From contig JAJRYW010000529.1 of the NCBI GenBank assembly GCA_024275555.1, positions 1 through 17,533 of the forward strand: DNA of 17,533 bases. Reading direction: 5' to 3'. Origin of the DNA: Calditrichota bacterium. Lineage in GTDB: Bacteria; Calditrichota; Calditrichia; RBG-13-44-9; J075. Below are positions 6,858-13,642 of the stretch, one piece after another. The translations under genes were made by a program, and so were the position numbers. Position 1 is the stretch's first letter. Each line of letters begins with the position of its first letter. The notes beneath the pieces are model-generated. The model was not told the DNA's origin and did not search any database. It was given only the letters and a program-made list of their open reading frames with translations.

Positions 6858-7133
6858 ATATTCCCCTTTATCAAGATTTCATTTTAATCGTAGAATGGTC
6901 ATTTTGTTGATTTTAACACGGGTGCTGTAAAAAATCAATCTGTAAAAGATTACGCCGGCGAGGCAGGCCGCCTCCGGCCATTAAAACACCGGATTCAGCA
7001 GAAATGCGCAAAATTGACAAACATTTGCGCAGTATCGCCAAGAAAAACCGGGGATAAACCGCTATCTTTTTCAGAAATCTAACAGAGACTGATTTCCGAG
7101 CGGAACATCAACCCATTAAAGCAGGATGAGCTT
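6858..7133. promoter_or_regulatory. Divergent intergenic region with a TGCGCAAA dyad
   Basis: This 276-base region separates two divergently transcribed genes and should hold both promoters. A perfect 8-bp inverted repeat, TGCGCAAA (7005-7012) and TTTGCGCA (7024-7031), brackets TTGACA (7014-7019), so a regulator bound there would cover a possible -35 box for the rightward gene. I see no good -10 at the right distance. A GC-rich hairpin lies at about 6954-6979 (GAGGC-AGGCC-GCCTC core). Confidence 0.4.
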
Positions 7134-7580
7134 GTGCCCAGGAAAAGCCTTCATATAAAAGCGATATATTACGACCGGGGAATCATTGCCACCAAGGAAG
7201 GTAAACTGCTCGAGTGGGCCAGCCTGACCACACATACTGATCCGAAACTGCCCTTTGGCGCTCTCATCGAACTGCAACTTGACTATGAAGAGCTGTCGCT
7301 TTACCAGGGCGAGCAGGGCATTGTCTGGGCAACTTATGACCGGGAACAGGCGGAAACCATCCAGAGCGCTTTACTGGTCCAGAAAATTTTCAGTGAGCTG
7401 CGACCGATGTCTCTGGAGCACCGCCAATTGTTGCTGGTTTTTGTTCCCAACGAAGAGGATCATAACACGGCTATCGATTTTATCTGGCGCGATAAAGCGG
7501 GGATGCGCATGAAACCGGATTGGCACTACCCCCTGGGCAGCCGGAATCGAAGCTACCAAAAGTGGCTGGATGCCCAGTAA
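7134..7580 (+). CDS. Conserved-looking hypothetical protein, 148 aa
   Basis: I do not recognise this protein. It is soluble, with no signal peptide or membrane segment, and mixed in charge. The N-terminal third has alternating hydrophobic strands (IKAIYYDRGIIATKEGKLLEW) and a segment LPFGALIELQLDY. The C-terminal part has LLLVFVPNEED and a basic end. The start is GTG at 7134, supported by AGGA seven bases upstream (7123-7126); the next Met is far inside the protein. It is transcribed alone: divergent from the FG-GAP gene and closed by a strong hairpin at 7644-7679. Codon use looks like that of its neighbours, and the good RBS and terminator argue that it is real. Confidence 0.75.
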   Translation: MPRKSLHIKAIYYDRGIIATKEGKLLEWASLTTHTDPKLPFGALIELQLDYEELSLYQGEQGIVWATYDREQAETIQSALLVQKIFSELRPMSLEHRQLLLVFVPNEEDHNTAIDFIWRDKAGMRMKPDWHYPLGSRNRSYQKWLDAQ

Positions 7581-7643
7581 GTGGGTTAATGCCAGGACAA
7601 AAGAACATCAAAATTGAAGAATAGCAGGGGGTATAGGGTCGAC

Positions 7644-7688
7644 TGCCGCAGGAGTGACCTTTCGGTCATTCCTGCGGCATTTATTAGG
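7644..7688 (+). terminator. Strong hairpin terminator after the 148-aa gene
   Basis: A 16-bp stem (7644-7659 with 7664-7679) has a TTTC loop and a single G-T wobble. It starts TGCCGCAGG and is followed by TTTATTAGG. The arms contain GTGACC/GGTCATTCC, close to the ends of other repeats in this window, so it may also be a dispersed palindromic repeat acting as a terminator. Confidence 0.7.
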
Positions 7689-7868
7689 ATATTTTGCCGC
7701 CGCACACCGGTCGCCCAATCCAAAATATCAGACAGAACAACATCCACATCACCACAAACCGAAGGGGGAGCAGGCACAAAACCATAAATATTCCGGGAAG
7801 AATGTTCACATTCATCAAAATAACAGCTACGGACAATTCATCTATTTAAAGCAAACACAGGGGAAAAC

Positions 7869-8339
7869 ATGAAGAATAAACAAAGGTTTTATACAGTCAT
7901 CATCGCGTTGGTAATGTTCGGCAGTTTGGCCGGAACCCTGCAAGCTCAGGAGTGGTCGGGCAAGCAGAAAGAAGTCTGGAGCAACATCAGCACTTACTGG
8001 GATCTGTTTGCCAAAGGAGACGCCGACGGCATGCTCAGCTATTTCCACGCCGATTACAACGGCTGGGATGTCAACGATCCGCTGCCCAGCGGAAAAGCTT
8101 CTACTGAGAAAGGCCTGAAGCACTTCCTGGCCGGAAATCAAATTGTACTGCACCGCATCCAACCGGTTGCAATCAATGTGCAGGGCAATTTTGCGATTGT
8201 CCATTACTATTACAATATGACCATCAAAAATGCCGAGGGAAAAGAAAGCTCCAGCGGCGGTCGTTGGACGGATATTCTCCGCAAAGAAGGGGATAAATGG
8301 ATGTTAATCGGCGATCACGGCGGTCGCTCCCGTAATTAA
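7869..8339 (+). CDS. Exported NTF2/SnoaL-like (DUF4440-type) protein
   Basis: The 156-aa product has a signal peptide (1-26, VIIALVMFGSLAGTLQAQ) and one NTF2-like fold. It shows the usual start helix with W-D-L-F-A-K-G-D-A-D-G-M-L-S-Y-F, the G-N-F-A-I-V-H-Y-Y-Y strand, and the closing pattern W-T-D-I-L-R-K-E-G-D-K-W-M-L-I-G-D-H. This matches the DUF4440/SnoaL-like class of small ligand-binding or isomerase-like proteins. Family members have very varied substrates, so no reaction can be named. It would act in the periplasm. AGGGGA (7859-7864) precedes the ATG. It opens a run of small exported proteins on this strand, and two more proteins of this fold follow at 9521 and 12757. Confidence 0.8.
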   Translation: MKNKQRFYTVIIALVMFGSLAGTLQAQEWSGKQKEVWSNISTYWDLFAKGDADGMLSYFHADYNGWDVNDPLPSGKASTEKGLKHFLAGNQIVLHRIQPVAINVQGNFAIVHYYYNMTIKNAEGKESSSGGRWTDILRKEGDKWMLIGDHGGRSRN

Positions 8340-8400
8340 GCCAATCATTTTATTCGCATTAATCTAATCATATCATAATCATCATAACGGAGGAAGTATC

Positions 8401-8835
8401 ATGAAACGCATAAATCAAGTTATCATCGCTATCGCCCTGTTCTGCCTGCTCAGCGGCAGCGCCTTCAGCCAGGACAATGAGGGGCACTATTTTACCGTAA
8501 CCACCTGGAAGATTGAGATTCCCCAGGACGGCAGCCGGGCGGAATTCAACGAGCTGATGAAGGAGTGGTACCAGAAGATCACCAGCAAGAACGATAAAGT
8601 CATCAGCGAGCGGATCCTGCGCCACGCCAGCGGCAACGATCAGCGGGATTTGGTTATCATTACCGAATACGCATCCTGGAACGACATCGACGCCGCCCAG
8701 GATAAGCAGGGGGAATTGGTCAAAACTGCCTGGGGGAATGAAGAAGGGCGAAAAGCCTACTTTAAAAAATTCAACAAATACTCTCTGACCCATTCGGATG
8801 AGATTTTCCAGGAAGTTCCATCCTGGCGTAAATAA
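8401..8835 (+). CDS. Exported small protein, dimeric alpha/beta-barrel-like
   Basis: The 144-aa product has a signal peptide (1-23, VIIAIALFCLLSGSAFSQ). The mature part begins with a beta strand (HYFTVTTWKIEI), then a long amphipathic helix (FNELMKEWYQKIT), a strand LVIITEYASWNDIDAAQ and a charged helical end. This order is like the dimeric alpha+beta barrel (ABM/NIPSNAP-type) proteins. The assignment is by pattern and is weaker than for the NIPSNAP-like gene at 10061. GGAGGAAG just upstream is a very strong RBS. The gap from the previous gene is only 61 bases, so co-transcription is likely. No active site is recognisable. Confidence 0.7.
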   Translation: MKRINQVIIAIALFCLLSGSAFSQDNEGHYFTVTTWKIEIPQDGSRAEFNELMKEWYQKITSKNDKVISERILRHASGNDQRDLVIITEYASWNDIDAAQDKQGELVKTAWGNEEGRKAYFKKFNKYSLTHSDEIFQEVPSWRK

Positions 8836-8848
8836 GCGATTTTTATCC

Positions 8849-8887
8849 GGGGCCGGGTGTTAATCCGTCGGATTACCACCCGGCTCC
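8849..8887 (+). repeat. Intergenic 18-bp hairpin
   Basis: The arms 8849-8866 and 8870-8887 pair over 18 bp with a GTC loop, one G-T wobble and one mismatch. No T-tract follows, so this is not a classical terminator. It may be a processing or stabilising hairpin between the two genes, or a dispersed palindromic repeat. Confidence 0.6.
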
Positions 8888-8920
8888 ATAATAGATCAAT
8901 TTTAACAAGAGGGATTTATT

Positions 8921-9313
8921 ATGAAAACGTTAACTATAATCTTTACAATACTGACCGTGATACTACTTTTCGTTCCGTCGGCGTCGGCGCAGGACCCCAC
9001 CAAGGTGGACTCCCAGCATTATAAAGTGGTGTTTGAAAACGACCAGGTGCGGGTGCTGCGAATTAGTTATGGTCCGCATGAGAAAAGTGTGATGCACTAT
9101 CATCCTGCCGGCGTGGCGGTTTTCTTGACCAGCGGCAAGGGTAAATTTACCTTTGCCGATGGAACAACCAAAGAGATGAGTTGGGATGCCGGGCAAACCG
9201 TACCGCTGGAAGCAACCAAACATCAGCCGGAAAACCTGACCGATCAGCCATTTGAGCTGATTCAGGTGGAATTGAAAACCCAACCGAAAGTGAAATCGTC
9301 AGAACTCTATTGA
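8921..9313 (+). CDS. Exported small cupin-domain protein
   Basis: The 130-aa product has a signal peptide (1-24, IFTILTVILLFVPSASAQ) and a single cupin barrel. The first cupin motif is represented by MHYHPAGVAVFLTSGKGKFTF, with two histidines for metal and a conserved Gly turn. The second is represented by WDAGQTVPLEATKHQPENLTDQPFELIQVEL with a further His. Such single-domain cupins bind a metal and may be dioxygenases, isomerases or ligand sensors; no substrate can be inferred. The start has AGAGGGA upstream. It follows the previous gene after an 85-base gap containing a hairpin. Confidence 0.85.
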   Translation: MKTLTIIFTILTVILLFVPSASAQDPTKVDSQHYKVVFENDQVRVLRISYGPHEKSVMHYHPAGVAVFLTSGKGKFTFADGTTKEMSWDAGQTVPLEATKHQPENLTDQPFELIQVELKTQPKVKSSELY

Positions 9314-9321
9314 CCCGGAGC

Positions 9322-9339
9322 GTCAAAACTTGTTTTGAC
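9322..9339. repeat. 18-bp palindrome in the cupin-NTF2 intergenic gap
   Basis: GTCAAAAC-TT-GTTTTGAC is a perfect 8-bp dyad with a 2-nt centre, just after the cupin gene's stop. It could be an operator or a short hairpin. The rest of the 9314-9520 gap shows no ORF and ends with the RBS AGGGAGAA. Confidence 0.45.
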
Positions 9340-9520
9340 AGCCGCAAGGCATTGTGAACCGGAGAATGAGCAACGGGGAAAACCGGCGAGGAAGCGACAT
9401 GACAGCGCGTAACACTCGTCGGGGAAAGCCGGCCTTTAGAAAAATTTATTCTGTCCTTCACGGCGCACCCGGACAAATCAAAATAGCAGGACGTAAACAA
9501 ACAACCAGGGAGAATATCAA

Positions 9521-10006
9521 ATGAACACTTCAAAATGTAATCCGATCACATCCGTCTTTACCGGCATTAGTATGATGGTCGCCTTCATGGCCTTACTTAG
9601 TGTAATAGGATGGGCGCAAACCGATGAAAAAGCTGCCGCAGAAGTGATGGAAAGAGCCCGGGCGCAATGGGCCATGGAAATTGCCGGAAATGCGGCGACC
9701 GATCACCTGGCCCCGGAATACACCCAGTTTGTTCCGGGCGTACCGGTTCTCATGGTTGGAAAGGATTTTATCACCCCTTTCTATGAAATCAACACCAAGC
9801 AGGGCGCTGAAGTACTGGCTGCCGACATGGCGAATCCAAAAGTGCAGGTGTATGGCAACGTAGCAATTTTGACTTATAACTTTATCGGAACTATCAAGAA
9901 CAGGGATGGAGGCGTTGAGCCCCAGCTAGCCAAATCCACCCGCGTATATGTAAAAAAGGGCGGCGAATGGATGCTGGTGCACGCCAATTTTGCGCCGGTT
10001 AATTAA
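9521..10006 (+). CDS. Exported NTF2/SnoaL-like (DUF4440-type) protein
   Basis: The 161-aa product has a long signal peptide (about 1-32, MMVAFMALLSVIGWAQ). The mature domain resembles DUF4440/NTF2-like proteins: a first helix with A-R-A-Q-W-A-M-E-I-A-G-N, then Y-T-Q-F-V-P-G-V-P, a strand V-Q-V-Y-G-N-V-A-I-L-T-Y-N-F, and the closing R-V-Y-V-K-K-G-G-E-W-M-L-V-H-A-N-F. The pattern of an acidic or Gly-Gly turn before W-M-L-V is the same as in the gene at 7869, so the two are probably distant paralogues. AGGGAGAA precedes the ATG. Its stop lies 54 bases before the NIPSNAP-like gene, consistent with one transcript. Confidence 0.8.
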   Translation: MNTSKCNPITSVFTGISMMVAFMALLSVIGWAQTDEKAAAEVMERARAQWAMEIAGNAATDHLAPEYTQFVPGVPVLMVGKDFITPFYEINTKQGAEVLAADMANPKVQVYGNVAILTYNFIGTIKNRDGGVEPQLAKSTRVYVKKGGEWMLVHANFAPVN

Positions 10007-10060
10007 TGACGCCCCCTTCACAATGTTCTTGCAGTTCAAACAATTCAGAGGAGAGCCGTC

Positions 10061-10462
10061 ATGAAAAAATTTATTTTATGCCTATCGGTGATTGGTGTAC
10101 TATTGGGAACCATGCACAGCAACCTCCTTGCCCAGCAGCCTCAAGCAAAGGTGTACTGGATGATTACCATCGAAATACCGTTGGCAAAACTGGGTGAATA
10201 CCATCAACTGGCAGCGGCAGAACTGGCGCCCATGCAAGAGAAATACGGCTACAAGTTCATCGGCTCCTGGCAAACCATTGTGGGCAACATCGAACAGGTG
10301 ATCTCCATCGCCGAATTCGAAAATATGGAGGCCTACAACAAAGCCCGCCAGGGGTTTTTGGGCAGTGAAGAATGGAAAGCCTTCAGCAAAAAGACCGACG
10401 GGATGATCAAAGGCGTCAAAACGCGGTTTCTGTGGGCAACGCCTTATTCAAGGATCAAATAA
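10061..10462 (+). CDS. Exported NIPSNAP-family protein
   Basis: The 133-aa product has a signal peptide (1-25, LCLSVIGVLLGTMHSNLLAQ). The mature part shows the NIPSNAP-type dimeric alpha/beta-barrel pattern: W-M-I-T-I-E-I-P strand, helix, Y-G-Y-K-F-I-G-S-W-Q-T-I-V-G-N-I-E-Q-V, then I-A-E-F-E-N-M-E-A-Y-N-K-A-R and E-E-W-K-A-F. The family's biochemical role is poorly known, and export is unusual for it. GAGGAGAG is a strong RBS. An aldo/keto reductase start codon follows 25 bases after the stop, so the two were probably co-transcribed before the reductase was lost. Confidence 0.8.
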   Translation: MKKFILCLSVIGVLLGTMHSNLLAQQPQAKVYWMITIEIPLAKLGEYHQLAAAELAPMQEKYGYKFIGSWQTIVGNIEQVISIAEFENMEAYNKARQGFLGSEEWKAFSKKTDGMIKGVKTRFLWATPYSRIK

Positions 10463-10487
10463 GCGAACAACAGCCCATGGAGTTTTT

Positions 10488-10836
10488 ATGAACCTGGGAC
10501 AATTGGGTAATTCGGAGTTGCAGATTACCCCGGTGGGGTTGGGAACCTGGGCAATCGGCGGAGAGGGGCCGTTCGCCTGGGGCCCTCAGGATGATGCGGA
10601 TTCCATCGCCGCTATCCGCCGGGGGGTGGAATCGGGTATCAACTGGATCGATACTGCGGCAATTTATGGCCTTGGGCATTCCGAGGAGGTGGTTGCCCGG
10701 GCGCTGAAAGAGATCGGCAGCGCTTAGGCGAACTTGCGGAATTTGCTACCCAAAATAACATCTCATACAAAACCGTCAACGCCCGGGGACAAGAATATTC
10801 GAGCGCCATACGACAGGGTATCCTCTTTAATCTTTA
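10488..10836 (+). pseudogene. Truncated aldo/keto reductase remnant
   Basis: The frame 10488-10727 encodes 79 aa that are clearly the N-terminus of an aldo/keto reductase: LGNSELQITPVGLGTWAIGG, then AIRRGVESGINWIDTAAIYGLGHSEEVVARALKEIGSA. It includes the conserved Asp and Tyr of the DTAAIYG segment. A full enzyme has about 300-330 residues, with the catalytic Lys and His further on; all of that is missing. Just after the break, another frame (from about 10714) is open to TAA near 10836 and reads L-G-E-L-A-E-F-A-T-Q-N-N-I-S-Y-K-T-V, which I do not recognise as reductase sequence. A deletion joining two genes, or decay, would explain this. The start has GGAG upstream. Confidence 0.75.
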
Positions 10837-10850
10837 AGTCTTTAATCTTT
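10824..10850. repeat. TCTTTAA tandem repeat upstream of the methyltransferase
   Basis: TCTTTAATCTTTAAG (10824-10838) is followed directly by TCTTTAATCTTT (10839-10850), giving units of 7-8 nt. It is close to the end of the reductase remnant and may mark its breakpoint. It has the same rhythm as the repeats at 820 and 5313. Confidence 0.55.
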
Positions 10851-10910
10851 CTCCATCGTCCTGGCGCGAGGTAAAGAACCACAAAACCACCCACAAGAAA
10901 GGATGCAACC

Positions 10911-11936
10911 ATGCAAAACCAAATAAATCCTTCCCAAATTATGCAAATCGGCATGGGTTTCTGGGCCTCGAAAACGCTGCTCTCGGCAGTAAAACTGGGA
11001 CTGTTCACTCACTTGAACGGTTCGCCGCTCAGCGCACAGGAATTGGGCGACAGAATGGAGCTTCATCAGCGCGGCAGGGTGGATTTTTTCGATACACTGG
11101 TCTCGCTGGGATTATTGGAACGGGAAGGCAACGGGGAGAACGCCCGCTACACCAACACCCCGCAAACCGCCCTGTTTCTGGATAAAGAGAAGCCGCAATA
11201 CATCGGCGGCATCCTGGAAATGGCCAACGACCGCCTCTACCCGTTCTGGGGTGATTTGGAGGAGGGATTGAAAACCGGCCAGCCGCAGAATGAAATCAAG
11301 CAATCCGGTGAAAGTTTCTTTGAAGCGCTTTACGCCGACCCGGATCGGCTGCGCCAGTTCATCGGCGCCATGAGCGGGGTGCAGATGGGCAACTTCATCG
11401 CCCTGGCCGAGCAGTTTGATTTCTCCCAATACCACACCCTTTGCGATGTCGGCGGCGCCAGCGGGCTGCTGGCCATCCAGGCGGCAAAGCGTCACCCTCA
11501 TCTGCGGTGCATCAGTTTTGATCTGCCCCCGGTGGAGCCCATCGCCCGGGAGACTATCGGGAAATTCGGGGTGTCCGACCGGGTAAGCGCCGTGAGTGGA
11601 GATTTCTTTGTAGACAAACTCCCCAAAGCGGACGTCATCACCATGGGAAATATCCTGCACGACTGGAATCTGGAAAACAAAAAACTGCTGATAAAAAAAG
11701 CTTATGATGCACTACCGGGCGGCGGGGCGCTGATTGTTATCGAAAACATTATCGATGATGAGCGGCGGGAAAACACTTTCGGGCTGCTGATGTCGCTGAA
11801 CATGCTCATCGAGTTGGGCGACGGGTTTGATTATACCGGGGCGGATTTTGACCGCTGGGCAAAGGAAGCCGTCTTCCGGGAAACCTCGGTAATGCCGCTG
11901 ACCGGGCCCGCCAGCGCGGCAATTGCGATTAAGTAA
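10911..11936 (+). CDS. SAM-dependent O-methyltransferase (plant/fungal OMT-like, family 2)
   Basis: The 341-aa product has the two-domain layout of this family. An N-terminal winged-helix dimerisation domain (about 15-95) contains SAVKLGLFTHL, LSAQELGDRM and the turn LGLLEREG. The C-terminal Rossmann domain has SAM motif I CDVGGASGLLA (Asp179 to Gly185), SFDLPPV, GDFF and ITMGNILHDWN. His250 of HDW corresponds to the catalytic base in plant OMTs. Relatives methylate hydroxyls on small aromatic or carotenoid-like molecules; the substrate here is unknown. AAGAAAGGA upstream of the ATG supports the start. Length is normal and the gene looks intact. It is the only clear small-molecule enzyme left in the cluster after loss of the aldo/keto reductase just upstream. 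Confidence 0.9.
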   Translation: MQNQINPSQIMQIGMGFWASKTLLSAVKLGLFTHLNGSPLSAQELGDRMELHQRGRVDFFDTLVSLGLLEREGNGENARYTNTPQTALFLDKEKPQYIGGILEMANDRLYPFWGDLEEGLKTGQPQNEIKQSGESFFEALYADPDRLRQFIGAMSGVQMGNFIALAEQFDFSQYHTLCDVGGASGLLAIQAAKRHPHLRCISFDLPPVEPIARETIGKFGVSDRVSAVSGDFFVDKLPKADVITMGNILHDWNLENKKLLIKKAYDALPGGGALIVIENIIDDERRENTFGLLMSLNMLIELGDGFDYTGADFDRWAKEAVFRETSVMPLTGPASAAIAIK

Positions 11937-11993
11937 AACAGCAGAAATAACCGGAAAATGAAACGGGAATAGTGCCATATACCGCCAAATAAG

Positions 11994-12059
11994 CTTCCTT
12001 TGCTAACGTGTTGCGATTCCCGCGCTGCGGGGATCGCAACGCGGGAAGAATAAGGAAGG
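11994..12059. repeat. Long imperfect palindrome between methyltransferase and YkuD-like gene
   Basis: The core is a 14-bp stem (12010-12023 with 12027-12040, one G-T wobble, loop GCT) starting GTTGCGATTCCCGC. An outer pair, CTTCCTT (11994-12000) and AAGGAAG (12053-12059), extends it. No T-tract follows on the plus strand, so this is more likely a dispersed palindromic repeat than a terminator. Confidence 0.55.
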
Positions 12060-12090
12060 CAACTTAATTTGTTAAACGGAGAACTCTCTT

Positions 12091-12720
12091 ATGACCGGAT
12101 TTTCACCCAACCTGGAAGACACCCTGGCTGTGATGGAGCAAAAAGGCTATAAAGTGTTTCGCAACGAAAAGGGGTTTGATCTGAATATTGTCGGCATTCG
12201 CACCAGGGAATTGCAAGCGAATCGCTTTGATGATTTTATGACCGTTTTTTACCGGATGAATGGGGAGTGGATCTTCAATGTGTTCAAATGCACCACCGAC
12301 CCGGGTACCTACTGGCTGAACAAGCCCGAAAAAATGTCCGCCCTGGGAACCGCCATTTTAAAGGCGGGCCAATATCGCCGGGGGTACCGGCTGGGCAGAC
12401 ACCGGGGCAAATACGCCGCCCTGGTTCAAAATTCCCCGGTAACAGTCATTCGGGATGCCAACCGCGATAATTTTCTCGATCTTGACTCGGGAACCGAACA
12501 GACCGGGCTGTTTGGTATTAACATTCACCGGGCCTCCGCGCAGCGTGAATCGATACAGGTAGACCGCTGGTCTGCCGGCTGCCAGGTTTTCTGCGATCCC
12601 AATCAATATGCATTCTTTTTAAAGCTCTGCCGGAGAGGCCGGGAAGCTTTTGGGAATAGTTTTACCTACACCCTGCTCAATGAGAAAGATTTTAATAACA
12701 TCGCAAGCGTTAACCAATAA
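12091..12720 (+). CDS. YkuD-like (L,D-transpeptidase-related) protein without signal peptide
   Basis: The 209-aa product contains HRASAQRES...WSAGCQVF: His146, then 14 residues, then Ser161-Ala-Gly-Cys164. That spacing fits the L,D-transpeptidase signature H-x(14-17)-[ST]-HGC, with Ala replacing the second His. The preceding part (NIVGIRTRELQANRFDDFM, then TTDPGTYWL and GQYRRGYRLGRHRGKYAALVQ) matches my memory of small proteins in phages and bacteroidete-like genomes that are often annotated only as hypothetical. If active, Cys164 would cut or transfer on peptidoglycan stem peptides. No signal peptide or lipobox is visible, so how it would reach the wall is unclear; a phage-type lysis or wall-remodelling origin is possible. 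The start is supported by CGGAGAA upstream. Confidence 0.7.
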   Translation: MTGFSPNLEDTLAVMEQKGYKVFRNEKGFDLNIVGIRTRELQANRFDDFMTVFYRMNGEWIFNVFKCTTDPGTYWLNKPEKMSALGTAILKAGQYRRGYRLGRHRGKYAALVQNSPVTVIRDANRDNFLDLDSGTEQTGLFGINIHRASAQRESIQVDRWSAGCQVFCDPNQYAFFLKLCRRGREAFGNSFTYTLLNEKDFNNIASVNQ

Positions 12721-12756
12721 ACCTCACCACAACTCAGCAAAAAGAGGAATAATATC

Positions 12757-13146
12757 ATGGATAATATAGAAATAATAAGAAGCGCATATCAGCATTTTTC
12801 AGAGGGAAATGTTGAGGCGGTTTTGGCTGTCTTTGACCAGCAAATTGTCTGGGATGAATGCACCGGTTTTCCGTTTATTAAGGGCGATGGCGTCTTTCAC
12901 GGGCATGACGCTGTTGTCGGGCAAGTATTCGCTCAGATTCCGCAGCACTACGATAATTTCCGCATTGAGATTGATGAGCTGTTCGGCAGCGGCGACCGGG
13001 TGGTGATGATGGGGCATTACACCGGTGTCTGGAAAGAAACCGGCAAAAAATTCCGGGCAAATGCCGCCCATGTCTGGAAACTGAAAGACGGCAAAGCGAC
13101 CCATTTTTTCCAGGCGGTGGATACCGCAGAAATTGTTAACCCCTGA
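12757..13146 (+). CDS. SnoaL-like (NTF2 fold) cytoplasmic protein
   Basis: The 129-aa product is a typical SnoaL-like domain without a signal peptide. It starts with the helix I-E-I-I-R-S-A-Y-Q-H-F-S-E-G-N-V-E-A-V-L-A-V-F, then I-V-W-D-E, F-H-G-H-D-A-V, strands G-D-R-V-V-M-M-G-H-Y-T-G and F-R-A-N-A-A-H-V-W-K-L-K-D-G-K-A, ending F-F-Q-A-V-D-T-A. The family includes polyketide cyclases, ketosteroid isomerase relatives and stress proteins; no catalytic set can be fixed here. AGAGGAATAAT precedes the ATG, and the gap from the YkuD-like gene is 36 bases. It is the third protein of this fold in about 5 kb but the only one without export. Confidence 0.85.
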   Translation: MDNIEIIRSAYQHFSEGNVEAVLAVFDQQIVWDECTGFPFIKGDGVFHGHDAVVGQVFAQIPQHYDNFRIEIDELFGSGDRVVMMGHYTGVWKETGKKFRANAAHVWKLKDGKATHFFQAVDTAEIVNP

Positions 13147-13234
13147 GAATTTAGATAATTGTCAGGAGAGAAACGAGGCTGGGAGAATTAAAGATGAAAG
13201 TTTCTGACGTTTGAATACAGACTTAGTTTGTTGG

Positions 13235-13642
13235 CTATTCCAACCAGGATTCACAAACCAAACCCGGAATGCGGTTGAACTCATCTAAATTTGCGGTAAC
13301 CAATGTTAATCCATGAGCCAAAGCCGTTGCGGCAATCCAGGAACCATGGAGACCGATCATGTTTCCTTCGGACTCCATTTGCGCCCATAATTGGGCATGA
13401 ATTCGAGCCACACTGAGATCAATGTCTAAAATTGGGAACCTGTCCAGCACTGCTTCAACAAAAGCCGATCTTCGATTCTTTTGCTCCGGTTTTTGAGCAT
13501 GGAATACACCGTGCAAGAGTTCACTGGCTGTGATAACTGACAGAAAGAACTCTTCATCTTCACGGAGGGCTATATGTGGTTCAAGCTCAATTCGACCACG
13601 TTCTAAATCAATCAGTACATTTGAGTCTAATAAGAATCCCAT
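13235..13642 (-). CDS. vapC: VapC-type PIN-domain toxin with one catalytic Asp replaced by Gly
   Basis: The 135-aa product is a PIN-domain protein of normal VapC length. VapC toxins are metal-dependent RNases that cut tRNA or rRNA. Visible acidic residues are Asp6 (FLLDSNVLID), Glu41 (ITASELLHG) and Asp119 in TANLDEF. The third conserved acid usually lies in IGxxDxxIAATAL; here the segment reads I-G-L-H-G-S-W-I-A-A-T-A-L, so Gly100 (GGT, 13345-13343) sits where Asp (GAT) is expected. The toxin may therefore be weak or dead. It overlaps the antitoxin gene upstream by 16 bases, the usual toxin-antitoxin coupling. The gene symbol is by family only. Confidence 0.85.
   Translation of the reverse strand: MGFLLDSNVLIDLERGRIELEPHIALREDEEFFLSVITASELLHGVFHAQKPEQKNRRSAFVEAVLDRFPILDIDLSVARIHAQLWAQMESEGNMIGLHGSWIAATALAHGLTLVTANLDEFNRIPGLVCESWLE

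Noticed and set aside
7654..7872. 72-codon His-rich plus-strand frame after the terminator
   Set aside because: It begins inside the terminator hairpin, has no RBS, and runs through the leader of the next gene. Composition reflects AC-rich intergenic DNA.
11112..11660. Minus-strand open frame of 182 codons opposite the methyltransferase
   Set aside because: The plus strand has SAM-binding and catalytic motifs at these positions. The antisense frame has no RBS or motif.
13188..13214. Tiny frame M-K-V-S-D-V with a fair RBS (GGGAGAA)
   Set aside because: Six codons only. It could be the start of a lost gene, but nothing downstream continues it.
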